Shown in pieces: positions 54,941 through 64,000 of a DNA stretch of 64,000 nucleotides. The DNA is from Neobacillus dielmonensis (lineage in GTDB: Bacteria > Bacillota > Bacilli > Bacillales > Cytobacillaceae). Each line of letters opens with the position of its first letter. Positions within the stretch are counted from its first letter, which is position 1. A program made the position numbers and the translations under genes. The DNA lies in contig NZ_HG942074.1 in NCBI RefSeq assembly GCF_000612665.1, positions 106,904 to 170,903 of the forward strand, written 5' to 3'. A model generated the notes under the pieces. That model ran no database searches. It worked only from the letters and a program-made list of their open reading frames with translations, and was not told where the DNA came from.

Positions 54941-56236
54941 ATGGTGGCGAAACAAACGATATTTGTAAATGAATTTACCAATGGAATTTTGGATCCTGAC
55001 CAGGAGATGCTTGGACCTGTCGAAGATGGTGGGCACATTATTGCCAATACAGCGCCAGGCTGTTGGGGACCGATGATTACTCCTTGCCTTCGCGGGGGCC
55101 ATGAAGTGACAAAGCCCGTGTATGTTGAAGGAGCAGAAGTCGGTGATGCAATCGCAATCAAGATTAAAAATATTCAAGTTACGTCAACCGTTACTTCGTC
55201 CGGAAATGATAAACCTGTTGAGGGTAGGTTTCTAGGTGATCCATTTGTTGCAGTCAAATGTCCTGAATGTGGAGAAATGCACCCTGAAACATTTATAGAT
55301 GGAACAGGGCCAGAGGCAATCCGCTGTAAAAATTGCGGGGCTGATGTGACTCCATTTGTGTTTACAAACGGCTATACAATTGCTTTCGATCCTGATCGAA
55401 AAATCGGGGTTACATTAAATAAAGCAGCCGCTGAAAAGGTCGCAACAGACGGGAAAAAATACATGTCAACTCCTGAAAACTCTGTTCAAAATCCTATTGT
55501 GACGTTTGCGCCACACGATATGGTTGGAACGGTTGCTAGACTTCGGCCATTTCTGGGCCAGCTTGGAACCACTCCTTCGAGAAAGTTTCCTGACTCACAC
55601 AATGCTGGTGATTTTGGGCAGTTTTTAATCAATGCCCCACATGAATACGGACTTTCTAAAGAACAACTTGAAGAGCGCACGGATGGCCATATGGATATTA
55701 ATCGGGTCCGTGAAGGCGCAATTGTTTTATGTCCGGTAAAAGTCCCTGGTGGCGGTGTTTATATAGGGGATATGCATGCCATGCAGGGAAATGGTGAGAT
55801 TGCCGGTCATACAACTGATGTTGCCGGTATTGTTTCGCTGCAGGTACATGTGATAAAAGGCCTGAAACTTGAAGGACCAATCCTTTTACCAGTAGAGGAG
55901 GATTTGCCATATTTAGCAAAGCCGATGACTAATGCTGAGAAAGAGAGGGCGCTAAGTGTAGCGAATCAATGGGGAGTAGAGAAATTGGAAGAATCACTCC
56001 CAATCTCAATCATCGGTACCGGTGCAAACCTAAATGAGGCAACCGATATTGGACTAAAACGGGCAGCCGAATTATTTGGTATAACCATCCCTGAAGTGAT
56101 GAACCGCGCTACTATAACTGGGTCAATAGAAATAGGGCGCCACCCTGGGGTTGTGACGATTACCTTTCTTGCTCCAATCCATTATCTTGAAAAAATAGGG
56201 CTGACGGAGCTGGTCAGAAACCAATATTTAAAATGA
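54941..56236 (+). CDS. Acetamidase/formamidase family amidohydrolase
   Basis: 431 residues. The family hydrolyses short amides such as formamide or acetamide to ammonia and the acid. Conserved stretches: GHIIANTAPGCWGPMITPC, GDAIAIKIKNI, GYTIAFD, AHDMVG-like APHDMVGTVA, GGGVYIGDMHAMQGNGEIAGHTTDV and the C-terminal GSIEIGRHPGVVTI. A CPEC...CKNC zinc-ribbon insertion lies near residues 107-130. The ATG at 54941 has AGGAGGG at 7 bases; the in-frame TTG at 54935 touches that site. No urea or amide transporter adjoins it. Confidence 0.87.
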   Translation: MVAKQTIFVNEFTNGILDPDQEMLGPVEDGGHIIANTAPGCWGPMITPCLRGGHEVTKPVYVEGAEVGDAIAIKIKNIQVTSTVTSSGNDKPVEGRFLGDPFVAVKCPECGEMHPETFIDGTGPEAIRCKNCGADVTPFVFTNGYTIAFDPDRKIGVTLNKAAAEKVATDGKKYMSTPENSVQNPIVTFAPHDMVGTVARLRPFLGQLGTTPSRKFPDSHNAGDFGQFLINAPHEYGLSKEQLEERTDGHMDINRVREGAIVLCPVKVPGGGVYIGDMHAMQGNGEIAGHTTDVAGIVSLQVHVIKGLKLEGPILLPVEEDLPYLAKPMTNAEKERALSVANQWGVEKLEESLPISIIGTGANLNEATDIGLKRAAELFGITIPEVMNRATITGSIEIGRHPGVVTITFLAPIHYLEKIGLTELVRNQYLK

Positions 56237-56303
56237 AAATACACGGATCTTGTCGATATTTCCCGGGGAAAGCTTCTTGATGGGATAACATTATTGTACA
56301 GTG

Positions 56304-56333
56304 AAAGAGCATCCATCGGTTGGATGCTCTTTT
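56304..56333. terminator. Terminator between amidase and aldo/keto reductase
   Basis: AAAGAGCATCCA (56304-56315) and TGGATGCTCTTT (56321-56332), perfect stem with 5-base loop. It can serve both convergent genes. Confidence 0.88.
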
Positions 56334-56359
56334 AAAATTTCACTTATATCGTCAATTTA

Positions 56360-57343
56360 TTAATAAACGCCTTGAATTATATCTTTAACTTGAGCATGAT
56401 AGAAGTTTTTGAGTTTGTCCAGTTCTTCCTGAGTGAAAGATACTGTATCCAATGCTTGTAGGTTGCTGTCGATTTGCTGGACGTTCTTAAATCCTGGAAT
56501 TACACAGGATACTTCTTTTTGGTCAAGAATCCAGCGTAATGCAGCACTGGCCATTGATGGTCTTCCTTTGCCAATCCACTTCAATTGATCTGCTAGTTCA
56601 ACGCCATTTTTAAACCCAACGCCGGCAAATGTCTCACCAACATTAAACGATTCTCCACTTTCATTATATCGGCGGTGGTCGTCCTGTTCGAAGACATGCT
56701 CTTTTGTAAATTTGCCTGTCAGTAATCCACTAGCAAGCGGTACCCTAGCAAGTATGCCGACTCCTTGTTCGTAGGCTTTTGGAAAAAGTTCTTCTAATGG
56801 TTTTTGACGGAAGATATTAAAGATAACCTGTAACGCTTTCACGTTAGGGTGTTCTAAGCAAATCAATCCTTCTTCGACGGATTCTACACTAACCCCATAG
56901 TTTCTGATTTTTCCTTCCTTTTGGAGCCTGTCTAATACATGGAAAACTTCTCCGTCTCTTAATATTTCCGTTGCTGGGCAGTGGATTTGATAGAGATCAA
57001 TCGCTTCTCGTTGCAAACGCTTTAAACTAGCGTCACAATAAGAGCTTATGGTTTCATAAGAATAATTATTGGGGTCGGTAATATCCCCTTGACGGCAAAA
57101 CTTTGTAGCGATATAAATTTGATCTTCCTTCCCTTTTGTTGCTTTAGCTAGCAAATCCTCACTATGCCCATTACCGTATACGTCAGCAGTATCAAAGAAG
57201 TTTACACCTTGATCAATGGCGTATTGGAGAGCTTTTAGGGCTTCTTCATCATTGGTTTTTCCCCAGCTGCCGCCAATTGCCCATGTCCCGAAACTTACTT
57301 CACTCACCTTTAATCCAGTATTTCCTAATGCACGGTATTTCAT
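56360..57343 (-). CDS. Aldo/keto reductase (YajO/GSP69-like)
   Basis: 327 residues, NADPH-dependent TIM barrel. Tetrad: Asp and Tyr in FFDTADVYGNG, Lys in IYIATKFC, His in YQIHCPA. The FGTWAIGGSWG N-terminus and CVIPGFKNVQQIDSN cofactor end are typical. The two reductases in this window (31165 and here) are about as different as separate AKR subfamilies. AGGAGAGG precedes ATG 57343. Substrate unknown. Confidence 0.9.
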   Translation of the reverse strand: MKYRALGNTGLKVSEVSFGTWAIGGSWGKTNDEEALKALQYAIDQGVNFFDTADVYGNGHSEDLLAKATKGKEDQIYIATKFCRQGDITDPNNYSYETISSYCDASLKRLQREAIDLYQIHCPATEILRDGEVFHVLDRLQKEGKIRNYGVSVESVEEGLICLEHPNVKALQVIFNIFRQKPLEELFPKAYEQGVGILARVPLASGLLTGKFTKEHVFEQDDHRRYNESGESFNVGETFAGVGFKNGVELADQLKWIGKGRPSMASAALRWILDQKEVSCVIPGFKNVQQIDSNLQALDTVSFTQEELDKLKNFYHAQVKDIIQGVY

Positions 57344-57404
57344 ATGTATTCACCTCTCCTTAAATATCATTATATCTCATGCATACCTAACGTGAAATGA
57401 TAAA

Positions 57405-57436
57405 CAAAAAGAACCCCTCCTAATTAGGAGAAGGGG
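57405..57436 (-). terminator. Terminator of the glycosyltransferase gene
   Basis: Minus strand: CCCCTTCTCCTAATTAGGAGGGG hairpin region (57436-57414) followed by TTCTTTTTG. Confidence 0.7.
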
Positions 57437-57445
57437 CAATAATAT

Positions 57446-58492
57446 TTACTGTGGTAAAGCGTTAATCGGCTGGGGGACAGGCCCCGTTAATTTACCAGCA
57501 AACCATTGATCGAAGAAGTCATAATATCCCTGCTTCATCACGGTGCTGGAGAATCTCTCGAAACCAGCTAACCGATTGTCCAAGGAATATTTAACAGGTG
57601 AGGCAAGAGCCATGTTTACTAGCTCAAACCAGTTTTGATCGTTACCTGAAAAAGCATGTGTTGAATCTATGTGGCTATAACAAGGATGTGAGGGTTTCAC
57701 AATTATTTTTCCCATTGCCAACGCTTCCGTTAACGGCATGGCGAACGTATCAAACTTAGAACTATTCCAATACACTTTAGCTGTATTCATCAAAGCAAAA
57801 ACTTCATCCTGTGATAGTGCAAACTTTAGCTTCACATTGTCCGGTATTGTATATTTCTTCACACTTTCCCGATATCGCTCCCCGCCAAATACCATGACCA
57901 CTTCGGCATGAGGATTTTGTCTAGCATATTCTAACACCAGAGCGGGCTGGCGATTCTCTTCGTCCCTGCCAATCCAAAGCACCCGGTTGTCGACGATTTG
58001 CGAAGGGTCAAAATGCTTTTCAGCTAAACGTTCATCAAACCCTATTGGAATCACCGTGACATCATTGACACCAAACTTTGAGTGCAACTCCTGTTTGAGA
58101 AAATCGGTCTGAACGATGGCCTTGTCGACAATGGCGTAAAAAGGTTTCATCATTTCATAGCCAGTCAGGGCTGGATCAGGAAAACTATGCGGAAATAGCA
58201 CGCTATTTTTTATAAACATCTTTAAAAAAGTAAAACCTGATACCGTATAAATTACATGGTCAATGTTTTCAGCATAGAGTTTGTCCAAAACAATATCGTA
58301 ATTGACTAAATCGCCTTTTTCATGTTCGTACCCTGGAAGATGGTCATATCCACTAACATACCGTTCCGGTGATATGAACACAATCTCAACCCCAAACTCA
58401 TGGCAGATCGCTTTTAATCGCTCCGCAAAAATTCGAGGTCCATGGTTTTCTGTAAACTGTATCTTTCTCATGACTAATCCAACTTTTTTCAT
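57446..58492 (-). CDS. Glycosyltransferase (GT4-like)
   Basis: About 348 residues with a GT-B-like layout: an N-terminal acceptor half and a C-terminal donor half with VLWIGRDEENRQPALVLEYARQNPHAEVVMVFGGERY, then FALSQDEVFALMNTAKVYWNSSKFDTFAMPLTEALAMGKIIVKP, where the EALAMG corresponds to the EX7E-type donor site. ATG 58492 (MKKVGLVMRKIQF) follows GGGTGTGTG; the open frame upstream lacks a site. The last 12 residues (GPVPQPINALPQ) are encoded by a copy of the GGGGACAGGCCCC repeat. Acceptor and pathway unknown; the gene stands alone. Confidence 0.8.
   Translation of the reverse strand: MKKVGLVMRKIQFTENHGPRIFAERLKAICHEFGVEIVFISPERYVSGYDHLPGYEHEKGDLVNYDIVLDKLYAENIDHVIYTVSGFTFLKMFIKNSVLFPHSFPDPALTGYEMMKPFYAIVDKAIVQTDFLKQELHSKFGVNDVTVIPIGFDERLAEKHFDPSQIVDNRVLWIGRDEENRQPALVLEYARQNPHAEVVMVFGGERYRESVKKYTIPDNVKLKFALSQDEVFALMNTAKVYWNSSKFDTFAMPLTEALAMGKIIVKPSHPCYSHIDSTHAFSGNDQNWFELVNMALASPVKYSLDNRLAGFERFSSTVMKQGYYDFFDQWFAGKLTGPVPQPINALPQ
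57459..57492. repeat. GGGGACAGGCCCC repeat, half copy inside a gene
   Basis: GCGTTAATCGGCTGGGGGACAG and the following GCCCCGTTAAT match one arm of the repeats at 32166 and 42540, including the TTAACGC-type flank. It lies within the final codons of the glycosyltransferase. Confidence 0.75.
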
Positions 58493-58719
58493 AAAACACA
58501 CACCCTGCAGTTTAAGTCTCCATTTATTCCAATACAATGATTGTAACATAAAGCCTTATTTGTAGTTTCAGATGTATTTTTCCCTAAGTCAATTCCTTTG
58601 TACGTTTTGTTTTTGTAAACACTCTGGATAAAACTTGAAATCAGTGTTACTCCATTTTATTGTTAAAGAAAGGCAATTAGCTTTATAAGCAGCCAAGCGC
58701 CGTGATGGGAGTGGGTATA

Positions 58720-59484
58720 TTGACGACTTTGCATTGGGACCATGTCGTTCATTATGTTAATGATCTCCAAAAACCAATAAAAATGTTTCGGGACAACGGA
58801 CTATTTGCTTTCAAAGGAGGTTCTCACACAAATTGGGGAACATATAATGCTTTGAGCTATTTTGGATTGACCTATGTTGAGTTTTTAGCGGTTGAGCATC
58901 GGGACGTGGCTATTCGTTTGGAGGGGCCAAACGTATTAGTTAAAGACACCGTTAAGTTATTGCCTAATAATGAGGCATTGAGACGAATTGCCATTCGTAC
59001 AGACAATATAGATGAGACAGTTGGAAGGTTAACGGCAAACGGTATAGAGCCGTCACCCGTTATGGCAGGAAAACGGTTGGACTCCCGAGGCAAATTGATT
59101 GAATGGAAGATGGTCACCATTGATGGTGATTTTCATGGGCTGGTATATCCGTTTTTTATTCAGTGGAAGGAGTCCGATGAGGAACGGTTAAAGAATCTAG
59201 CTGAAACAGGGGTAATCCAGAACCATCCGGCGGGTGATGTTTCCATTGAAAGTGCCGTTTTTACTGTGTCAAACCCTGAGGCTGCAGCAATGCATTGGCA
59301 GCAACTATTTAATCTCCCGATGGTTGGTTCTTCAAGTCTGGCAATTGGAGGCAAGCAATTTATTTTCACAAAAGGAGATACCAACCAGCTCACCCAAATT
59401 CATTTTAAAACCACATCAAAAAAATTAGATGGAACGACACTTGCAATCGGTGAAGGAAACTATGTGTTTAGAAAAAACGTGTGA
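58720..59484 (+). CDS. VOC family protein (glyoxalase-like domain)
   Basis: 254 residues with two vicinal-oxygen-chelate halves: an N-terminal WDHVVHYVNDLQKPIKMFRDNGLF and a C-terminal IESAVFTVSNPEAAAMHWQQLF unit, as in the Glyoxalase_3-like family. His in the first strand and Glu in the middle may bind metal. The TTG at 58720 is chosen because GGGAGTGGG lies 5-6 bases upstream; the upstream GTG at 58702 has no site. Substrate unknown. No operon partner. Confidence 0.8.
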   Translation: MTTLHWDHVVHYVNDLQKPIKMFRDNGLFAFKGGSHTNWGTYNALSYFGLTYVEFLAVEHRDVAIRLEGPNVLVKDTVKLLPNNEALRRIAIRTDNIDETVGRLTANGIEPSPVMAGKRLDSRGKLIEWKMVTIDGDFHGLVYPFFIQWKESDEERLKNLAETGVIQNHPAGDVSIESAVFTVSNPEAAAMHWQQLFNLPMVGSSSLAIGGKQFIFTKGDTNQLTQIHFKTTSKKLDGTTLAIGEGNYVFRKNV

Positions 59485-59568
59485 ATTCGACAAATTTTGC
59501 AAAAATAGGATTGACAGCCACGATTGAAAAAGTTTAAAATCAATTATTATTTATATTGAATATTAGAT

Positions 59569-59655
59569 GGATTGTTACTGCTCTGCAGGCAAAACCTAAA
59601 TTTGTAAAAAGATGACTATTTAGTTGTGTCTTTTTGCAAATTTAGGTTTGTTTTT
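59569..59655 (+). promoter_or_regulatory. RAT antiterminator and terminator before licT
   Basis: GGATTGTTACTGCTCTGCAG (from 59569) continued by GCAAAACC is a textbook RAT for LicT/SacT-type antiterminators. It overlaps the terminator arm AAACCTAAATTTG (59592-59604), which pairs with CAAATTTAGGTTT (59637-59649), then TTTTTT. LicT binding would favour its own expression when beta-glucosides are present. Confidence 0.92.
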
Positions 59656-59695
59656 TATCGTTATTATAAATACATTAATCGAGGACGAGTGCGTT

Positions 59696-60565
59696 ATGGA
59701 AATAGTAAAAATCTTAAACAATAATGTCGTCGTATCAACTAATGCAGCACATCAAGAAATTGTGGTCATGGGCAGAGGGCTAGCTTTCCAGAAAAAAGTC
59801 GGTCAGGAAATTGATGCTTCTAAAATAGAGAAGACGTTTGTGCTGGAGACACAGGGCATGACGGAAAAACTGGCAAAATTGTTAAAAGAAACGCCAGAGA
59901 AATATTTAAATATTGCTTCCAAAATCATTGAATATGCTCAGTCTCAGCTATCGTATAAATTGGATGACTATTTGTATGTCGCTCTAACCGATCACTTAAG
60001 TTTTGCCATCAGCAGACATAAACAGGGAATTGAGCTGAAAAATCCTCTGCAGTGGGAGATACGCAAATACTATAAACAAGAATACCAAGTGGCATTACGG
60101 GGACTTAATATAATCGAGGAAGCGACAGGTGTGCGGCTTGGGGAAGACGAAGCGGCATCCATTGCGCTGCATTTGGTCAATAGTCAGCTTTCAGGTGAAA
60201 ATATGGCAGCGGCTATTCAAGTCACTGAAATGGTCAATAACATACTGAACATCGTGAAATACCATTTCAAAATGGAACTGGACGAAAACTCGTTAAATTA
60301 TGAGCGATTTTTGACCCATCTTCGCTTTTTCGCTGTCCGTTTTGTACGAAGAGAAAAGCTGGAAGATACCATTGATGAATTTTTCTATGATCAAATTTCT
60401 TTAAAATACTCTGAGGCCTTTAATTGTACCCAAAAGATTGCTACCTATTTAGAAAGCAACTTTAAATGGTATCTGTCTAGGGATGAAGAAATTTATTTAA
60501 CCGTGCATATCCATCGAGTGACAAACCGGCATCAGCTCAACAAAAACAAGGAAGAAAAAAAATAA
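59696..60565 (+). CDS. licT: BglG-family transcriptional antiterminator LicT
   Basis: 289 residues. N-terminal CAT RNA-binding domain (about 1-56) with MEIVKILNNNVVV and MGRGLAFQKKVGQEID; PRD1 (about 65-170) and PRD2 (about 172-280) with conserved His residues (LTDHLSFA, ALHLVNSQ, LTHLRFF, VHIHRV) phosphorylated by HPr and BglP. The ATG at 59696 follows GAGGACGAG. It acts on the RATs at 59569 and probably 60646, linking PTS activity to bglP and GH1 expression. Confidence 0.95.
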   Translation: MEIVKILNNNVVVSTNAAHQEIVVMGRGLAFQKKVGQEIDASKIEKTFVLETQGMTEKLAKLLKETPEKYLNIASKIIEYAQSQLSYKLDDYLYVALTDHLSFAISRHKQGIELKNPLQWEIRKYYKQEYQVALRGLNIIEEATGVRLGEDEAASIALHLVNSQLSGENMAAAIQVTEMVNNILNIVKYHFKMELDENSLNYERFLTHLRFFAVRFVRREKLEDTIDEFFYDQISLKYSEAFNCTQKIATYLESNFKWYLSRDEEIYLTVHIHRVTNRHQLNKNKEEKK

Positions 60566-60576
60566 AAGTTTTTTTA

Positions 60577-60613
60577 TGAAAACGTTGACACTAAAATGTA
60601 AGCGTGTTATTAT
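60577..60613 (+). promoter_or_regulatory. bglP promoter with perfect cre
   Basis: TGAAAACGTTGACA (60577-60590) fits the CcpA consensus at all positions and contains the -35 TTGACA (60585-60590). After 17 bp comes TATTAT (60608-60613). Glucose repression is expected to act at initiation. Confidence 0.9.
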
Positions 60614-60645
60614 CCTAATATAAAGTTAAATAGTAATCCTTCGAA

Positions 60646-60735
60646 GGGATGTTACCTGTAAAGGGCATAACCTGATCTAGTTTGAAAACACATACATGCC
60701 AGTGTGTGTATTCAAACCCGGATCAGGTTTTTTAT
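60646..60735 (+). promoter_or_regulatory. RAT antiterminator and terminator before bglP
   Basis: GGGATGTTACC-TGTAAAG-GGCATAACC (60646-60672) is RAT-like, though less standard than the licT copy. It overlaps AACCTGATC (60669-60677), which pairs with GATCAGGTT (60721-60729) in a long three-part hairpin (GTTTGAA/TTCAAAC; ACACATACA/TGTGTGTAT) with a T run. Confidence 0.88.
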
Positions 60736-60769
60736 TTCTAAAAATCCAATTTGAAAGAAGGTCCAAACC

Positions 60770-62686
60770 ATGAAATACGAGCAATTAGCCAAAGATATCA
60801 TCCAAAATGTCGGCGGTCGTGAAAACGTTATCAGTGTTGTTCACTGCATCACCCGCTTACGGTTTAAGTTAAAAGATGAAGGTAAAGCTAACACAGAAGT
60901 GTTGAAAAATATGGACGGCGTCGTGACAGTTATGAAAAGCGGCGGCCAATATCAAGTGGTCATTGGCAATCATGTTCCAGATGTTTATAAAGATGTTGTT
61001 GCAATCGGAGGCTTCCAATCAGCATCTCCTGTAGCAGCAGACGAAGAAACAGATGGCAAAAAACAAAATTTATTTAACCGCTTTATTGACATGATTTCCA
61101 GCATTTTTACGCCAATCCTTGGTATTATGGCAGCTGCTGGTATGATTAAAGGCTTTAATGCACTGTTTCTATCACTAAAACTATATGAAAACACATCGGG
61201 AACTTATCATATTTTAAATGCAGTCGGTGATTCCGTATTCTATTTCTTCCCTATTTTCCTTGGCTATACAGCAATTAAGAAATTCGGCGGGAGTCATTTT
61301 ATCGGTATGGCAATCGGTGCTTCCCTGGTTTATCCAACCTTGTCGACATTGTCAGCAGGTAAGCCATTGTACACGTTGTTTGATGGAACTTTATTCTCAT
61401 CACAGATTCATATCACGTTCCTTGGATTACCAGTTATTTTAATGAGCTATTCATCTTCTGTTATTCCAATTATCGTCGCAGCGTTTTTTGGTGCTAAATT
61501 AGAAAACTGGTTTAAGAAAGTCACTCCAGATGTAGTAAAAGCATTCTTAGTTCCATTCTTTACATTATTAGTCATTGTTCCGTTAACTTTCTTGGTCATT
61601 GGACCAGTTGCTACTTGGGCAGGACAACTACTAGGACAGTTTACTCTATGGATCTATAATCTAAGCCCAATTGTTGCAGGTCTGTTCTTAGGTGCTTTCT
61701 GGCAAGTATTCGTTATCTTCGGACTTCACTGGGGTCTTGTGCCACTTGCCATCAATAACGTATCAACTTTAGGTTATGACACTATTTTAGCTACTGTTTT
61801 CGCAGCATCATTTGCTCAAACAGGTGCTGTACTTGGTGTTTGGTTGAAAACGAGAAACCAAAAGCTTAAATCCTTAAGTATTCCAGCTTTCATTTCAGGT
61901 ATTTTCGGTGTAACTGAGCCAGCTATTTACGGTATTACGCTTCCAGCGAAAAAGCCATTTATCATCAGCTGTATCGCAGCAGGTGTCGGCGGTGCGATTT
62001 CTGGTATCTTTGGTGTTAAAGGATACATCATTGGTGGTCTTGGAATCTTCGGACTTCCATCATATATCTCTCCTGACAAAGGAATCGGTTCTGACTTTAT
62101 TGGTTCTGTAATCGCTATTATGGTAGCATTTGTATTAGGTTTCGTTCTTACTTACCTATTCGGTATGGGTAAAGAAAAAGAAGCAGGTCAAACTGCAGGC
62201 AGTGAAAAGGTTCAAGCTAATGCAACAGAAGTAAAAGTAGCAAATTTAGTGGTTGCCAGCCCATTAACAGGAGATGTAATGTCACTATCTGAAATCAATG
62301 ATGCGGCGTTCGCTTCAGGTGCACTTGGTAAAGGTGTTGCGATCGAGCCATCAGAAGGCAAATTGGTTGCACCGGTTTCCGGTACTATTTCCGTCCTATT
62401 CCCAACGAACCATGCTATCGGAATTACTACTGATGAAGGTGCAGAACTATTGATTCACATTGGTATGGACACTGTCCAGTTAAACGGCCAGCACTTTACG
62501 GCACATACAAAACAAGGTGCACGAGTAGAAAAAGGCCAATTGTTAATCGAATTTGATATCGCGGCAATTAAAGCAGCAGGTTATCCTGTAACCACTCCAG
62601 TTGTCGTAACCAACCCTGATCAATATAAGATTGTTACTACTGAGAAAAAACAATTAAAAGCTGGAGATCTATTAATCCAAGCATAA
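60770..62686 (+). CDS. bglP: PTS beta-glucoside-specific IIBCA (BglP)
   Basis: 638 residues, one polypeptide with IIB (about 1-85, phospho-Cys26 in VVHCITRLRF), IIC (about 100-460, ten helices with GVTEPAIYGITLP) and IIA (about 485-638, His in LLIHIGMDTV). It takes up aryl-beta-glucosides such as salicin or arbutin as 6-phosphates. Its phosphorylation state controls LicT. GAAAGAAGG precedes ATG. It is followed 70 bases later by a GH1 enzyme that would cleave the product. The classical licT-bglP-bglH arrangement. Confidence 0.95.
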   Translation: MKYEQLAKDIIQNVGGRENVISVVHCITRLRFKLKDEGKANTEVLKNMDGVVTVMKSGGQYQVVIGNHVPDVYKDVVAIGGFQSASPVAADEETDGKKQNLFNRFIDMISSIFTPILGIMAAAGMIKGFNALFLSLKLYENTSGTYHILNAVGDSVFYFFPIFLGYTAIKKFGGSHFIGMAIGASLVYPTLSTLSAGKPLYTLFDGTLFSSQIHITFLGLPVILMSYSSSVIPIIVAAFFGAKLENWFKKVTPDVVKAFLVPFFTLLVIVPLTFLVIGPVATWAGQLLGQFTLWIYNLSPIVAGLFLGAFWQVFVIFGLHWGLVPLAINNVSTLGYDTILATVFAASFAQTGAVLGVWLKTRNQKLKSLSIPAFISGIFGVTEPAIYGITLPAKKPFIISCIAAGVGGAISGIFGVKGYIIGGLGIFGLPSYISPDKGIGSDFIGSVIAIMVAFVLGFVLTYLFGMGKEKEAGQTAGSEKVQANATEVKVANLVVASPLTGDVMSLSEINDAAFASGALGKGVAIEPSEGKLVAPVSGTISVLFPTNHAIGITTDEGAELLIHIGMDTVQLNGQHFTAHTKQGARVEKGQLLIEFDIAAIKAAGYPVTTPVVVTNPDQYKIVTTEKKQLKAGDLLIQA

Positions 62687-62741
62687 TAACTACTAGTAAA
62701 TGGGAAGGGAAGCAGTTGAATGCTTTCCTTCCGTATTTTGA

Positions 62742-64000
<1,259 letters not shown>

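Overview
This 64 kb window is chromosomal DNA of a low-GC, endospore-forming Firmicute, most like Bacillus or Neobacillus. The support is CotF-type spore coat proteins beside an AdhB-type dehydrogenase, GlpP-type antitermination, a T-box leader, a WalR box before a CwlO-like endopeptidase, LicT/RAT antitermination, cre sites, a consensus Fur box, and GGAGG ribosome binding sites with frequent TTG/GTG starts. I see no rRNA, tRNA, CRISPR array, transposase or prophage. The accessory character comes from small repeats, gene remnants and sugar-uptake islands.

Layout. 1-3.7 kb: an envelope-stress-like set (small membrane protein, PspA homologue, a short paralogue, an M50-like membrane protein) on the plus strand around a reverse-strand brnQ. 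The three plus-strand promoters share an 11-bp-period TTCACC direct repeat, and three of the four genes they serve are frameshifted. 3.7-10.2 kb: a cre-controlled esterase, an accessory methionyl-tRNA synthetase with its T-box, a CwlO-like endopeptidase, an SDR and an MDR oxidoreductase. 10.4-18.3 kb: a sugar island with a PRD-containing regulator, split PTS IIA/IIB/IIC of the lactose/cellobiose type, a GH63/MGH1-like glycosidase and a mannitol/fructuronate dehydrogenase. 18.4-23.5 kb: a dehydrogenase remnant, a YhgE/Pip protein with two internal repeat arrays, and a PadR-led three-gene operon. 23.5-26 kb: the adhB/spore coat cluster with two divergent paralogous gene pairs. 26-32 kb: serpin, glutaminase, TetR regulator, GNAT, dienelactone hydrolase, aldo/keto reductase. 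32-36 kb: a three-gene ABC-2 exporter and a Cof-type phosphatase. 36-41.2 kb: a lipase-like hydrolase and glpP-glpK-glpD. 41.3-48 kb: a 42-residue zinc-knuckle protein, RpiR regulator and GH1 enzyme, a flavin-binding-type protein, HemY and a Fur-controlled siderophore-binding lipoprotein. 48-54.8 kb: a small basic protein, a heterodimeric ABC exporter (second subunit frameshifted), a MITE-like repeat, an ABC-F protein and an OmdA-like protein. 55-59.5 kb: acetamidase/formamidase, aldo/keto reductase, glycosyltransferase, VOC protein. 59.5-64 kb: licT-bglP-GH1 with two RNA antiterminators; the last gene runs off the window.

How it works together: three separate glycoside uptake or cleavage modules (10.7-18.3, 42.5-44.3 and 59.5-64 kb), glycerol-3-phosphate catabolism and a glutaminase suggest a soil or plant-associated heterotroph with layered catabolite control. 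The most unusual points are the TTCACC regulon and its concentrated frameshifts, the PTS-GH63-dehydrogenase island without a phospho-glycosidase, a 52-bp tandem repeat in an ABC-exporter leader, a full-length and a core-deleted copy of the same MITE-like repeat, and a palindromic repeat that has become the C-terminus of a glycosyltransferase.
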